A DNA stretch of 64,000 nt from Poa pratensis (GCA_947311845.1 CAMZMU010000048.1:27788931-27852930); one strand, 5' to 3'; shown: positions 43,514 to 55,292, counted from the stretch's first letter. Numbers and translations are program-made. Notes: generated by a model from the letters alone, not told the origin.

Positions 43514-45633
43514 TCATTCTTCCAGCGTCCATCTTCCCTCAGAACGCCATGGCCCTGGAGCTGTCTCTGTAGCTGATTCCTCTAGCTCATTTTCATCTCG
43601 CAGAGAATTTCTGAGCACACCAATCTGTCCTCCGCCAGCCCGGCAACTTGACTGAAATCCTCTAGGCTCACCGCTACTTCGAAGTCCAGGCTCGGGGTTG
43701 AGCGTTCTGAAATCCTGCTCGATGAGCTCCGGCCCGAGCTGCTCTGGTCGCCCGTGATACGTCTCAAACGTATCTATAATTTCTGATGTTCCATGTTGAT
43801 ATTATACCAATTGTTACATGTTTTACATACACTTCATAGCATTTTTATGCATTTTCTAGACTAACCTATTAACAAGATGGCACAGTGCCAGTTTTTGTTT
43901 ATTATGTCTGTGCATTGCAGAAAAGATCCAAAAATGAAAGTGCTCAGAAAAATCTGAAAAAATTACAGAAATTATAAAACGGCACAAGACTCCGGAAGCC
44001 AGAAGGACAAGTCTGGGGGAGGCCCACAGCCTCCACACCATGCCCCCGCGCGGTTTGGGCTTGGCCGCGCCGTGGGGTGGTGTGGCCACCTCGTGCACCG
44101 CCTCGCGACGCCCTTTGGACTATATATTGCCTCCGCGGTGAAAACCCTAAAACAATCGACGATTTCTCCAGAAAAGTTCCGTAGCTCCGCCGCCACCAAA
44201 AACCCTAATTCGGGGGACAGAAGTCTCTGTTTCGGCACCCTGCCGGGACGGGGAATTGCCCCCGGAGCCATCTCCATCGACGCCACCGCCATCTTCATCG
44301 CCGTTGCTGCCTCCCATGATGAGGAGGGAGTAGTTCTTCATCGGGGCTGAGGGCTCTACCGGTAGCTATGTGGTTTATCTCTCTCTCCCATGGTGTGATC
44401 TTTATGTGATTATGAGCTTTGTAATCTAGTTGAATCCATAGATGTTACTCTTCATTATCTTATATGCTACTTGAGTGGTTTTATTAATGTAAACTACGGA
44501 GTCACCTTTGTCCCACGGTGCGAAGTTGACAGTGTGCGCACCGTGTGTGGCTCTTAGGCTAAATATTACATGAATACTTATCATGAGTTATTATTTGTGT
44601 TGGATGTTTCTATGAAATTGTGGTGTTTGTCTAGTACTATTTAGGGTGGTCAAGTTGACAGCGTGGGGTTCTCTAGATGTGGAATGCGACTTTAAGGTGT
44701 GCTTTTATAGCCCTACACAGTGAATTGGTGTTCGTTATCCAACAGGAGAATAGTTCAGACTAGCATAGTGAAGAGGAAATATCTATGTATTCAATTATAT
44801 TATTATTGTTGAGAGTGTCCACTAGTGAAAGTATGATCTATAGGCCTTGTTTCTAAGCATTGAAACACCGTTTACAGCCAGTTCTGCTACATGTTTGCTT
44901 GCTGCCATTTTTATTTCAGATTGCAATTACCACTTATAATCATCCATATTACTTGTATTTCACTATCTATTCGCCGAACTAGTGCACCTATACACCTGAC
45001 AAGTGTATTGGGTGTGTTGAGGACACAAGAGACTTCTTGTATCTTAATTGCAGGGTTGTTTGAGAGAGATATCTTTGACCTCTACCTCCCTGAGTTCGAT
45101 AAACTTGGGTGATTCACTTAAGTGAAAGTTGCAGCTGTTCTACAAACCTCTGCACTTGGAGGCCCAACATTGTCTACAAGAATAGAAGCGTGCGTAGACA
45201 TCAGCGCGCGGCAATGTTGCGCATCGAGGCAAACCTCGGGTACCTCTGTCTCGCCCTCGGCGGCGAATGACGGCAAAGTGAAAAACCCTTGCCGCCGTAG
45301 CCGTGACGCAGCCACGCCTGCTTCAACACCTGCCCCACCGAAATCCGGTATCACTTTGCCCTGCAAAGATGATGGGTTGGATCCCTCGCCGCTGCCCGAA
45401 TCACGAATCGGGCCGCCGGTCTCCTCTGCGACCGTCGACCCGCACCACCCCATCCTCCACCCTCCCTCGTCGCCGTTACCTGCGATTGCGACCGCAAGCC
45501 CTGCGTCGCCGCCCGTCTCCTCGACTCCGATTGCCGCGCCGCTCGACTCGCCCGCTCCATCTACCGCCGTCGCCAGGATTGATTTCCTCCAGCCGGAGAA
45601 ACCGAGACGACAGGACGGTAGAGTGAGCTCCAA
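43514..45633 (-). pseudogene. Unknown 221-codon frame split by a solo LTR
   Basis: ATG at 45633 ('MELTLPSCRLGFSGWRKS'). The frame runs to 45209, is interrupted by the LTR (43755-45203), and resumes at 43754 in the same register when one target copy is dropped. It stops at 43514-43516. The total is 666 nt, a multiple of three, with no stop. The product is Gly/Ala/Glu-rich, with 'ELIEQDFRTLNPEPGLRSSG' after the junction. I recognise no domain. It is transcribed inward from the right MULE TIR, so it is probably a MULE-borne or captured gene. Confidence 0.5.
43755..45203. mobile_element. Solo LTR, 1449 bp
   Basis: Starts 'tgatacgtctcaaacgtatc' and ends 'agcgtgcgtagacatca'. Target duplication 'gcccg' (43750-43754) and 'gcgcg' (45204-45208) with one mismatch. 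The near-end phrase 'ctccctgagttcgataaact' is typical of a common Triticeae LTR class. No internal domain. Confidence 0.85.
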
Positions 45634-45913
45634 GCGACGCCGACGCGTGGCAGAGATGGTCGAGCAGAGGCAGTGGTCGCTACAGTGCAGGCACGCTCTC
45701 TATCTCATCCACTTGACGGTCAAACGGGATTGACCGCGTGGGGAAAATGAATTAACAGCCATGTCGCAGCAAAGCAATTAGTGCGTCCAGAGATGTCGCA
45801 GCAGAGCTATTACAACCAACGATGTCGCTCTCTGTCCAATTACTGCGAAAAACGTCGCATATGAGCTATAAGCCCTCCAGTCACAATCCGTAGTAGACAT
45901 GATCGATCGTACG

Positions 45914-46342
45914 TCAACAGCCGCCGCAACCACCGCCCCCGCAGCCACCGCCGCCGCAACCCCCGCCCCCACAGCCACCGCCGCCGCCACACCCTCCGCC
46001 GCCACCGCACCCGCCGCCACATCCTCCTCCGCACCCGCCGCCCGAGTGCATCATCATGTCCACCACCATCGCACTCACTGCGCCGGCAGCGAGCCCTGAC
46101 GCGAGGTCGTCGCTGGATGCGCTCTTCGCCGAGCTTGGCGCCGTGTACCCTTGGGCTCCGTAGTACTGGACGTTATTTCTCTTCTTCTCGCGCGGCTTCT
46201 TCTTGGCGCCCTTGGCGCAGCCTAAGGCGGCGATGGCCGCCACCGCAACGACCGCGATGGCGAAGAGCACGATCAAGGTGGGGCTTCCCTGCAGGGTATA
46301 GACTCCGGCGGCGTGCGCGGTCTGGTGATCCAGCCTCACCAT
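45914..46342 (-). CDS. Gly/Cys-rich single-pass membrane protein
   Basis: Single-exon frame of 142 residues, ATG 46342 ('aaATGGTGAGG'). One hydrophobic segment ('PTLIVLFAIAVVAVAAIAAL', about residues 21-40) is followed by a basic stop-transfer run ('CAKGAKKKPREKKRNN'). A middle part follows ('VQYYGAQGYTAPSS'), then a C-terminal third of about 40 residues made of 'GGGCGGGC' repeats. The layout suggests an N-out or N-in plasma- or endomembrane protein with a cysteine-rich tail. I do not recognise a named family, and its function is unknown. No break. The 8-kb MULE inserted about 40 bp past its stop codon and probably changed its 3' UTR. Confidence 0.75.
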   Translation of the reverse strand: MVRLDHQTAHAAGVYTLQGSPTLIVLFAIAVVAVAAIAALGCAKGAKKKPREKKRNNVQYYGAQGYTAPSSAKSASSDDLASGLAAGAVSAMVVDMMMHSGGGCGGGCGGGCGGGGGCGGGGGCGGGGCGGGGCGGGGCGGC

Positions 46343-47092
46343 TTCTTCGATCGAGATTCTCTCCCTAAGGACAGACGGGGCAACCTGGGTAAAGCGACGA
46401 AGTCGAGCTTTCGATCAGGACGGATTTTTCCTGCTCGATCTCAAGCAATTTCACACGACTTCACGAGGGTATCCATTTTGTGTTTGCGTATTTGTATGGG
46501 TAAGTTTGTAATCCGACTAGGTGACGAGAATAGGAAGACCTGCCTCGGCCGGATTCGGTCTTGTGGTCGACGATCGGCTCCGGATTTTGTTGGTGTTCGG
46601 GCGCCAGGATAATCCAAAAGGCCTCCGTCGTTAGAGCTTGATCTGATCCACCGCTCCTTACAACAACGCCGTCGGGCGCCGGGTTTGCCGTACTCCTGTC
46701 TAGCTCGCTGTAAGTCTGAAACTGGCATAACACATTCAGGGGACGCGAATGCCTGAATTCAGTGCTTTCTATTCTACTCGCGCGTCGTTCATTCATTTGT
46801 GACTACTTGAACACAGTCGAAAAACCATGCTGGATTAACAGTATAGATATACAGATTGAACGTATCTATCACACGTGATAGCATAATAAACCTCCACTAC
46901 TGTTCAACAAGAAATTCTTATATTATTTTCTAATAAGGTTCAGACGCAAATTAGAGAACAAATAGGTACTAGCAAGTTTTGTATAATGGTGGATCAAGCT
47001 CGAGAGGAATAAAAAAGAGCAAATGGTGTTGGTCCTCCAATTTGTGAACAGTCAAAGATTCATAAAGGAGCAGTTTTCTTAATCGAAAAGTC
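46343..47092. other. 5' flank of the Gly/Cys-rich gene, then intergenic
   Basis: 46343-46800 is moderately GC-rich and probably the promoter and leader. No convincing TATA box was picked. The palindrome 'tatcacacgtgata' lies at about 46867. No other gene. Confidence 0.4.
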
Positions 47093-47479
47093 ATTTTGGC
47101 TCCGAACTCCAGTGATCTCGCCATTTAAAAAAAATCTAAAAGTACATTTAAAAGTTTCAAAAATATCTGAAAAAATCATCCATGTTCTCAATGATATATC
47201 GTACAAATATGCAAAATCTCAATGCAAAAACAATGTGTTTTGAGCTAGATAAAAAGACAAAAGCTAGAAATTTGAAACTTCATATTGTTCATTATACTCA
47301 GATCTTTACATTTTTCATTTTTGTAGATATCAAACCGTAAAGTATTTTGCATTAAGATTGTGCCCGCTTGTAGAATATTTCATTGAAAACATGCATGATT
47401 TTTGTTTCAGTTTTTTTAGACAATTTTTTTATTTGTTAAAAAAGGAGAGATCACTGGACCTCTCGGGAGCACCAAATCT
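47093..47479. mobile_element. MITE (family M)
   Basis: Ends 'ggctccgaactccagtgatc' and, complemented, 'ggtgctcccgagaggtccag' with 'tgatc'. The interior carries 'ttcaaaaatatctgaaaaaa' and 'tcaatgatatatcgtacaaa', matching the copies at 17060 and 60705. It directly abuts the hAT pseudogene. Confidence 0.75.
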
Positions 47480-49316
47480 TCACTCATTTCTTAATGTCAT
47501 TCATGTCACTAACACTGTTGCATTAGTTTTCAAACATGCAATTTGCACTGTCCTTGCGGACAATAATTTGAATGTTCATGATATAAGAGGCCAAGGATAT
47601 GACGGAGCAAGTAACATGCAAGGTGAATGGAATGTGGCTAAAACCTCATTATGTACATTGTATGGCTCATCAGGTGCAGTTGGCTCTTGTTGCACAATTT
47701 TTTTCCAAAATTCTATTCTCATCATAAATGTTGTTATTGTGTCCCCTAAACGCAATGATGTATCAAGCTGCAAAAATTGAACGTGAAATTGAGTTGGAGA
47801 GCTTGATAAAGGAAAAGAGGCAAATCGGATAAGATCTTTACAGAGACACGGGGACACTAGATGGAGTTCTCACTTCAAGTTGATTCAAAGCTTACGTAAG
47901 ATGTGTGGTGCTACTATTGCATTCCTGCAGTGTGTAGAAACTGACCGCTCGGTCTAACCATATTCTTGAGGAGAAGTTCTAGACGCTCTAAGAATAATAA
48001 TTTCATTTGATTTTATGTTCATATTGTATCTAATGGAGATAATCATGAATATCATTGATGTCTTATATCAAACACTCCAAAAGAAATTCATTGACATTTC
48101 AAATGCATTGGATTCAATTTGGAAAACAAAAGTGTTGCTTGATTTAGAAGAGGGATGGGAATCTCTTCAAGAGGAGGTTCAGTCTTTTTGTTTGAACCAT
48201 AAGATCAAGGTCCCGGATTTGAATCACAGGTAATACTCCTCTCCTTGTATATAAATTAGAATATTATTTATCATGTACTTAACTCTAATCTCTATATATA
48301 TTGCAATTTCTAGGTATGTTGATGTGCCAAGGTCCCACAACAAGCATGATAACACAACAACATTGCATCACTACAAAGCATATGTGTTCAATGTTGCTAT
48401 AGATCAACAATTTGTTGAGATAAATGACCGCTTTGCTATTCAAAGAACATAGCTCTTGACATGTGCATCTTTAGAATGACTCGTTTGTCATGGCGAAAAT
48501 ATGCATATTGGCTGAAAATTTTACCCCGAGGATTTTTCTAGTCAACTAAGGGCTCAATTGGAGTCTCAACTTCCCCATTTCCAGCTCGATGTTTGCAACA
48601 ATCCGGAACTATAATGCTTGCCTTCACTTGCTGATTTGACTATATGACTAGTTAAACAGGTAAAGCTGCCACATACTCAACACTCCTTTGATTCATATGA
48701 TAGATAGGAAAAGTGTTGGAGTAGGAAATCTAGCTATAAGATTGAGATGACATGTCTAATTGAATGCTATGAAAAGAGCAATTCTCTTTGATTGTGGTGA
48801 AGAAATTTTCCATGAGGTTGGATCTCATGTTATTTTCCTATGAAGTTTACACTATAAGATTCCAATGGGATTATTTCTTATAAGACTCAATCTTATAAAT
48901 AAAATGGTCAACGCAAGAAAAAATCTTAAGGATTCCTATCCTACAAAAAACTTATGAAATTCATATGAATCAAAGGAGCCCTCAATAGTTGATAGATTAC
49001 CGCGGTTAGACATAAATCTTTCCTGTGTCAACTGCAACAACCGAGTGAGCTTTCTCGGCAACGAAACTAATCAAGACACGTCTTTGAAATAGAATGGGAC
49101 ATGGTTTTCTTCGGCATTGGATCTTCTAGGGTGGAAAGGAAATAGCCGCAAAGATTAGTTTTGTTGTGATTATAGACTTTTCGAGACCGGTGGTCGTACG
49201 GCACACGTGAAGTTAATAGACACGCAATTTCCTTTCGTATTGTTGAACATTTATTCAGATGTTGATATGGATTTGCTATTAATGCTTTTTAAGACTTTCT
49301 TTGACGAATTTTTGTG
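47480..49316 (+). pseudogene. hAT transposase (ZMYM1/TTF-type), decayed
   Basis: Fragments in order: 'FLNVIHVTNTVAL', 'VHDIRGQGYDGASNMQGEWN', 'RHGDTRWSSHFKLIQSL', 'LYLMEIIMNIIDVLYQTLQK', 'GWESLQEEVQSFCLNHKIKV', then a preserved intron (about 48231-48313) and 'YVDVPRSHNKHDN'. The hAT dimerisation end is split by a MITE: 'ATYSIVDRLPRLD' then 'FLGNETNQDTSLK' and out-of-frame remains. Many stops and shifts. It is a domesticated-type or element hAT gene now dead. The start is lost at the MITE junction. Confidence 0.8.
48676..48985. mobile_element. MITE with 5-bp target duplication, inside hAT gene
   Basis: 48681-48980 has inverted ends 'cactcctttgattcatatga' and, complemented, 'ggctcctttgattcatatga'. 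It is flanked by 'ctcaa' (48676-48680, 48981-48985). Removing it plus one copy restores the reading 'TYSIVDRL' of the transposase, which fixes the insertion point. Confidence 0.85.
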
Positions 49317-49336
49317 AGACTTAATATAGTGTGATA

Positions 49337-52260
49337 CTAGTTGAATTTAGGCGCGCCGTCACGTCGCGCCCTGAGTGGATATTTCTGTAAATATAATTTG
49401 TTTTTTTTGTGTTGTAAAATATATGTAAATAGAAATGGTGAAGTTGTTTGTTTAATGCATTTGTCTTTGCATAAATGTTAGAACTTATTGAGTTACTGCG
49501 AAGACAAAACAATAGGTTTATTGTTTGAACATAAATTGCGATGTTTTTTTGCAAATCTAGTAAAGCAAACTGAAATTGGAAAAGTGAATTTATTTTTGAA
49601 TAGAAAGATTTAATTTCAATGTTTTTTACAACTTTACTACAACAAACTGGAATTCAAAAAGGGAAATTACAGTTGTTTTGTAAGCTATAATGTGCTGAAA
49701 TTATTTTGGTTCACGGTGATCATTATTCCGATGTTGTTTTGTTAGAAAGCATAAGAAAAGGAAAAAAAATATTGTATTAGCGTTAATTAAATTCAATCCA
49801 TCTTTTGAGGAAATGAATATGTGATTTCTTCAAATATGCATGTAGTCAAGCATTATTTAAATTAAACTACATAATTAGAGAGAGGTAAGTTCAACTTAAG
49901 TGTTTATTAAATTGAATTGCATAATTGGAGGGAGTTTAGTTACATTATGTGTAAATATGAATCTATTTGAATTGGTATGATGTTTGTGTGGTTTGTCTTA
50001 CATATTTGATTAGAGGAAATATATTGTATTAGCATCTATTAAATTCAATCTATATTTAGAGGAAAACAAATTTGTGTTTTAGCAACCGTAGCTCAACATT
50101 AGACACCATTGCTTAGTGCGGTATATGCCGCGCCTGCGTCGTTAGAAGAAGCAATTTGTGTAAAAAATTCGAATTTGTGAATATCTGCATTCAAAAGTTG
50201 TTTAGATATTTTTTCTGTTGTGGTTTGTAAAATTAAGTTTACGCCTATAAGTTATTTGAATTTTTTTAAAATTTGAAATTGCAAAGATATGCATGTTTGC
50301 ATTTTTTGTTCCCGTTTGTTGAATAATGAGATTTGAAAGTTATTTTAGTTTGAAATAATCAAATCTGGAATTTGATCGTATGCCACAAATAGGCAGCGTT
50401 TATTTTTCGTGTTCATGTTGATATGTTAAGTGGAAGTTCTTCAAATTTAAATTGTTTTACTGTTTACAAAATAATCATGTTTGAAAGTACTTTTAATTTT
50501 TCGGAACATGTAAATTTGTTTTTTTAGTTGAATGGTGAAGTATGGATTGATTTTTTTCATAAATTTATCCAAATATTGGTCAATTTGAGTTATTCAAACA
50601 TGTTTATTTTTTTTGCGAAAAATAGTTTTTTATATATCTTTTATATTTTTCCGGTGGTTGGAATTTGGATTTAAATGGTCCAATATGGTTGTAATTCAAA
50701 GTTGGAAATGTACACATTAAAAAATTGTTTATATTTGGAAATTGTTGGTCTACAGGAAAATTTACGTTTTTAAAGTGTTCAGATGTGGAAAATTGTTCAA
50801 ATTGGAAAGTTATTGGGTTATTGTCACGTTTGTAAAATGATTAGGTGCGGAAGATTTTTGAAATTGTAAAGTACTGAAATTTGGAATTTGAATTAGTATG
50901 TTTTAATATAGTTGCAAATAAATTTTGAGAACGTCTACTTTAGAAATTGTTAAAATTTGTAAGTTGTTGGAATTTGTAGGAAGCTTTTGTTTTTTACTAA
51001 TGTTCAGATTTCAGAATTGTTGAAGTTAGAATATTAGTACGAATTGAATTGGTTTCACGTTTGTAAAATGTTCAGGTTTCAAAGAATGCTATAAATTTGA
51101 GAAGACTCAAATTTGAAATTCGGATTTAAATGGTTTAACATGTTTGTGTGTTCCCCTCAAATTTGTCCAAATACGTAGTAGTTTAGAAAATTCAAACTTT
51201 TCTTTTGTTGACGTATTTTTTTTGTTTTCTTCTAGTCGTATTGGTAATTTCTAATATTTTTTTGGATGTTCATTTATGGAAATGTTTCTATTTTTTTTGG
51301 CTTTAAAATGATTGTTGGAAATGATTATGTTATTTCTGTAATTTGTTTGAAGCTGGATTGAATTTGAGTATTATTTCAAATTTGCAAGACTTGTAATAAT
51401 TTAGAAAAGGTCCCAAAGAATCTCTAATGGTCATTTTGGTTTTTACAAATTGTTAGAAATTAGTTTGAATTTTTTTGGAGTTGTATTTCAAAAGTTTTGG
51501 AAGTTTTGGAAAATAGAAAAAGAAAACAGATGGGAAAAAAAAAGAGGGCCGGGCGAGCTGCGCAGGAAGCAGGCCGGCCCAGCAGGCAGCCCAAACCCGC
51601 TGGGACCTCAGCGTGACGTCACCAGCGGCCGGGGTCTGCCGCGGCGGCGTGGGCGTCGCCGGCGACCCGTCCGCGCGTGCTGGGACGCGAGTGCGCGCGT
51701 GGCGGAAGCGCGCCGACGCGGAGCGCCCGCAAGCGGCGGCGCTGCTCCGTTTGCGTCGCCGGAGCTGTGACTGGTGGCGTGGGGATGCGGCGGAGGGCGG
51801 CGACCACGGCGGCGACAAATCCGGCGCGACGCGTGCGGCCCAGCACACGAGCGTGAACGGAGATGGAGAAGGGGAGGCGGCGGAGCTCCCGTGTGCAGCG
51901 ATTTGGCCGGGGAGCAACGGTGCGGCGGGAGCGCGCGTCAGCGGCGGCGCGGTTCTCCGGCGTCGCGCGAGAGAGAAGGGGGAGGGGGGGGAAGTGATGT
52001 CGTTTTTCAGAAAACACCCTCGGTTTCGTTGTAATTTCGTATAGGTCCTTTTCCTCGCAAAACTGTGGACCGCGGAGCTATTTGTCGGCAGCGAGGGGCT
52101 TTTTTGCAAAAACATCGCGGGGGCGTGTGTGCGGGCCGTCCGATCGGCGACGGACGGCTCGGATCGAACACTGCAGAACACTGTAGCAGTGAACAGTGAT
52201 CTACAGTGCCCCCGATCGCTGAGAGGCCGAGGAATCGCCCATCTTTCATATAGTTAGAGA
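49337..52260 (-). mobile_element. Helitron A (non-autonomous)
   Basis: Read on the minus strand: the 5' end is 'TCTCTAACTATATGAAAG' at 52260. The 3' end is a hairpin (stem 'ggcgcg'/'cgcgcc', 49350-49370) followed by 13 bases ending in CTAG at 49340-49337. The flanking bases are A and T, as Helitrons require. The 5' third is GC-rich (51540-52000), the rest AT-rich. There is no Rep/helicase. GC-rich open frames are not believable genes. Closely related to Helitron B in opposite orientation. Confidence 0.85.
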
Positions 52261-52319
52261 TTTATTCTTTTCCGAATCCTGGCTCCTCCTCTTATGTGAG
52301 AGTCTACACACACTCCACA

Positions 52320-52620
52320 CACACTCTCGTGACTAGCCGGGATACTTCCGAGGACAGCTGGTAGCAGTTTCTACTACAGCTAGCGATTTGGACGAACAAA
52401 AGCACCCGACGTACGTACTGACGCCAAATGCAGAGAAAATGACAAATGTACGAACCAGCATGCACTTTCCTGAAAAGTTGAAAACTTCAAAAGTCCAAAG
52501 TCTACACCTGTACCTTTCGGCCTCCAAGTGTGTCTCTTGTCCTAGGAGAAATCGAAGGCGTCGTCCAAGGAACGCTCTGCCGCCGCACACGCGTACCTCC
52601 TTCTGGTGCCATGTCGTTCT
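52320..52620 (+). repeat. Second segmental duplicate, copy 2
   Basis: Partner of 37275-37690. It lies just outside the 5' end of Helitron A, followed by about 250 bp of unassigned DNA. Confidence 0.85.
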
Positions 52621-52876
52621 CGTCGTACTACATACTGTGGCAGCATTACGCGAGTCCTGCCGATTCTAACTGACGGCTATGTTTAGACGGACGAGCTACC
52701 TGTCCGAAGACCGCGGGAAGAAAAGTTGGCATACGAAGTTGCAGGTTCAGGTAACCTCTTACCTTTCTCCACGTGATGACTACTGTTACGAGTAGACAGT
52801 AGTAGGTGCAATGCAAGAATGCAACGACTCTTCGCTCCTGTCGTTTCCCGCGCAAAATTATCATTAGCTTAGCTTA

Positions 52877-55292
52877 GAGAATCTCCACCAGCGGGCTCCT
52901 AAAAATGGTTCGGCACCATATAAACCGGACATCATTTGAGTGGTGTCGGTCACCTGTCCGGCCATTCTCAGGGCGCCTCCCCCACCGACACCCCCAAACG
53001 GCACCACCAAATAGGCTGGCCAGTAAATGTTTCGATGATCATCAAGACCGACAAGCAAATGTCTCGGCGAACAGCAACGCCGGCCACCAAAAAGTACCCA
53101 AAATGAGTCAAGAGCATGGCGATGATTCTTGGGCCTCGGCATCCTTGGCCCTTGCCCTCCTCTCCTTAATGATGCGCTCCACCTGGTCGGCGAAGAAAGC
53201 TTGTTGCGCCGTGCTCATGTGTGTGGTGTCGGTGGAGAGGATCTTGAGCTCCCTATCGAGTTGAGCCTCCTTGATCTTCGTCTCCCAATCGAGTTGCGCC
53301 TCCTTGAGTTTCTGGTCTTGGACGTCCAAGTAGGTGCCCCACCTCTCTTTGCTCTCTTCGTACATCTTCGCCTTGAGAGTCTCGTTCGACGTGATCTCTT
53401 TGATGTAGGAGTCGATCGAGTCTTGGAGGGAGGCGGCAGATGTTGCCGACGCCTTCTTGGCCACCTTCGCTTTCTTGGTGCCATCCGGCCGGCCGAGGAC
53501 GCCTTGGCCCGGCAGCTGGGATTCATCAAGAAGACCGGCCTTGCCTCCTCCACGGCGCATCGAGAGCCGGAGTGTCTTCCACTTTGGACAATTTTGGAGC
53601 CGTGTCCAACAATGCGACATGGTGAAGGTCTTCTTGAACATCTCCTTGTACATGATGCCGGCATACAAGATCTACATGAGATGACATAGAAATATGAGTG
53701 TGCATGTTGATATAAGAGCAACACATCTAACTTGTTATCGAAATTCTTGCCACTCTTGTTTCTTGTCATGATTTGGTCCACACAACCGTGGTACTTGATG
53801 CAAGAGTCTCGTATGGACGTCCACCTCTTCTCGATTGAGCAAGCATTGCGCTCGATGTATAAGGCGTTGTGTGGTTGTGTGGCGGGTACTCCTTTTTTCT
53901 ATGAAATCCTTGTGAATCCTATTCCAATAAGAGTCCCGGGTTTGTTGTGTGCCGGTAGTGGCGTCTTGACTTATTGCCATCCAAGCGTCGCACAATAATT
54001 TGTCCTCCTCCACTAACCATGAATTCCCTCTAGAGCCCGCCTTCGGCTTCTTCAAAACGGTGCCGGTCTCGACGTCGTGCAACTATGTCTGATCGCCCTC
54101 GGCGTCGTCGGCATCCTCGCCGCCATCGACGTCGTCCAGTAGGGGCCGTCACCTCCAATCAAGTCTTCTATTGCGGCGGAGGTTTCATTCTATGACAATA
54201 CATGCGCACAATTCACATAGCCGGCATCAGTTATTGCACACAGTTCACCAAGCCGACCGACACCAGTTATTGCAAGCAGTTCGCACAGCCGACATCAGTT
54301 ATCGCCACACAATTTTGCCGGCCGGCATCAGTTAAAGCACGAAATTCACACAGCCGGCATTACTTAAAGTGCACATCTCAACCCAAGTTAGAAGATCATA
54401 CCTCGTCAAGCCCGGGCATTCCGCCGAACACGTCTGTGGCGCCGGGGACGGCGGACGGGGCTCCCGATCGACGCATTGCCGACGAGTCGGTGAAGTTGGC
54501 GTCCTGATTGAGGTTCATGTTGTGGCCACCATTGAGGGGGACACTTGGGTTGCCTCCGTCGACGTAGCTGTCGTTTTCGGACGAGCCGCCGGAGAGCCAC
54601 GACTGCGGCAAAGGCGGAGCGGTTTGCTCCGCGAAGTAAGTAGGGGAAGACGGCGACGTACTACCGTTGAAGGCGGGGCCGGCCATCGAGCTCCCTTGGC
54701 TCATGTCGCCATGAATTTGGGCGGCGAAAGAACACCTTGCTCCGCCTCTTTCCTCGTCTTCGCACGTTGCCGCCAGTCGGCCCTGCTCAAAGCGTTCGCC
54801 GCACGTATCTGCTTCGCCGAGAAGGATCCCACCACCACAACCTCCTCCTCCTCCGTCTTCATCGGCCTCTCCTGGACACCGAACGCCCCGGCCGTCTTCT
54901 TCCTGGCCGGTGGCATGAATCCATGCCCCATTGGACGCGGCGATGGAGGAGGATTGCATCTACGGCGACGAATGGGATGTTTGGGACGGACGAGCCGACG
55001 CAGGAGAAATGGAGGGAACAAGTTCGAGAGTTTTGGCGGGCGGCGCCAATGTAGATGGAAGGGAGGAAATTTGGCCGCCCGGTATGTTTCACTAGCAGAC
55101 GGGCTCCGCTTGTCGGGGCGCTTGACCGGCACTGTCCGGCACCCCCGAGAGGGCCTCCAAAGTTTGGGGCCTGCTCGGGGGTGCCGGACAGAATTTGGGT
55201 AGGGCCGATCAAATGGGGGGGCGAAATTTGTTGTCCGGCACCCCAATGGGCCTTTGAGGGGGGTGCTTTGGGGGCCGCCGGTGGAGATGCTC
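52877..55292 (-). mobile_element. PIF/Harbinger element, ORF1 only
   Basis: Terminal inverted repeats 'gagaatctccaccagcggg' and, complemented, 'gagcatctccaccggcggc', flanked by the target triplet TTA (52874-52876, 55293-55295). Both are hallmarks of PIF/Harbinger. Subterminal 'ccggaca' motifs recur near both ends. It carries the accessory ORF1 but no DDE transposase, so it depends on another copy. Confidence 0.88.
53108..54704 (-). pseudogene. Harbinger ORF1 (Myb/NAM-associated type)
   Basis: Exon 1 is 54704-54402 ('MSQGSSMAGPAFNGSTSPSS' to 'FGGMPGLDEV'), then a GT donor. The next exon, about 54060-53730, has a trihelix/Myb-like region 'WLVEEDKLLCDAWMAISQDA' and 'DSYWNRIHKDF', with a frame change near 53870 before 'WTSIRDSCIKYHGCVDQIM'. 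The last exon, about 53660-53108, has 'FTMSHCWTRLQNCPKW' and a coiled coil ('KLKEAQLDWETKIKEAQLD') ending 'AKDAEAQESSPCS'. ORF1 proteins bind DNA and help the transposase in this superfamily. At least one frame break. An upstream overlapping frame with 'FSAKQIRAANALSRADWRQR' (about 54930-54701) may be another exon or a shifted part. Confidence 0.75.

Larger units (their letters stand above)
37835..45875. mobile_element. 8-kb Mutator-like element
   Basis: Long terminal inverted repeats of about 110 bp. The left starts 'gggcgaataactcacatgcg', the right, complemented, starts 'gggcttatagctcatatgcg'. Both run into 'gaattgctctgctacgacat'-type sequence with 'aattgctttgctgcgac'. Flanked by 9-bp target duplications differing at one base: 'cccagtcac' 37826-37834 and 'tccagtcac' 45876-45884. 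No MURA transposase is present. The interior holds two related coding remnants, a satellite array and a gene split by a solo LTR. Confidence 0.85.

Noticed and set aside
45122..45733. A plus-strand 203-codon frame at the MULE right end
   Set aside because: It starts inside the solo LTR and ends in the TIR. The minus-strand frame that continues across the LTR is better supported.
51450..52181. Long frames (up to 242 codons) in the GC-rich part of Helitron A, and the 250-codon frame in Helitron B (55411-56163)
   Set aside because: The frames run through the Helitron 5' termini and end in low-complexity sequence. Neither is conserved as a protein between the two related elements.
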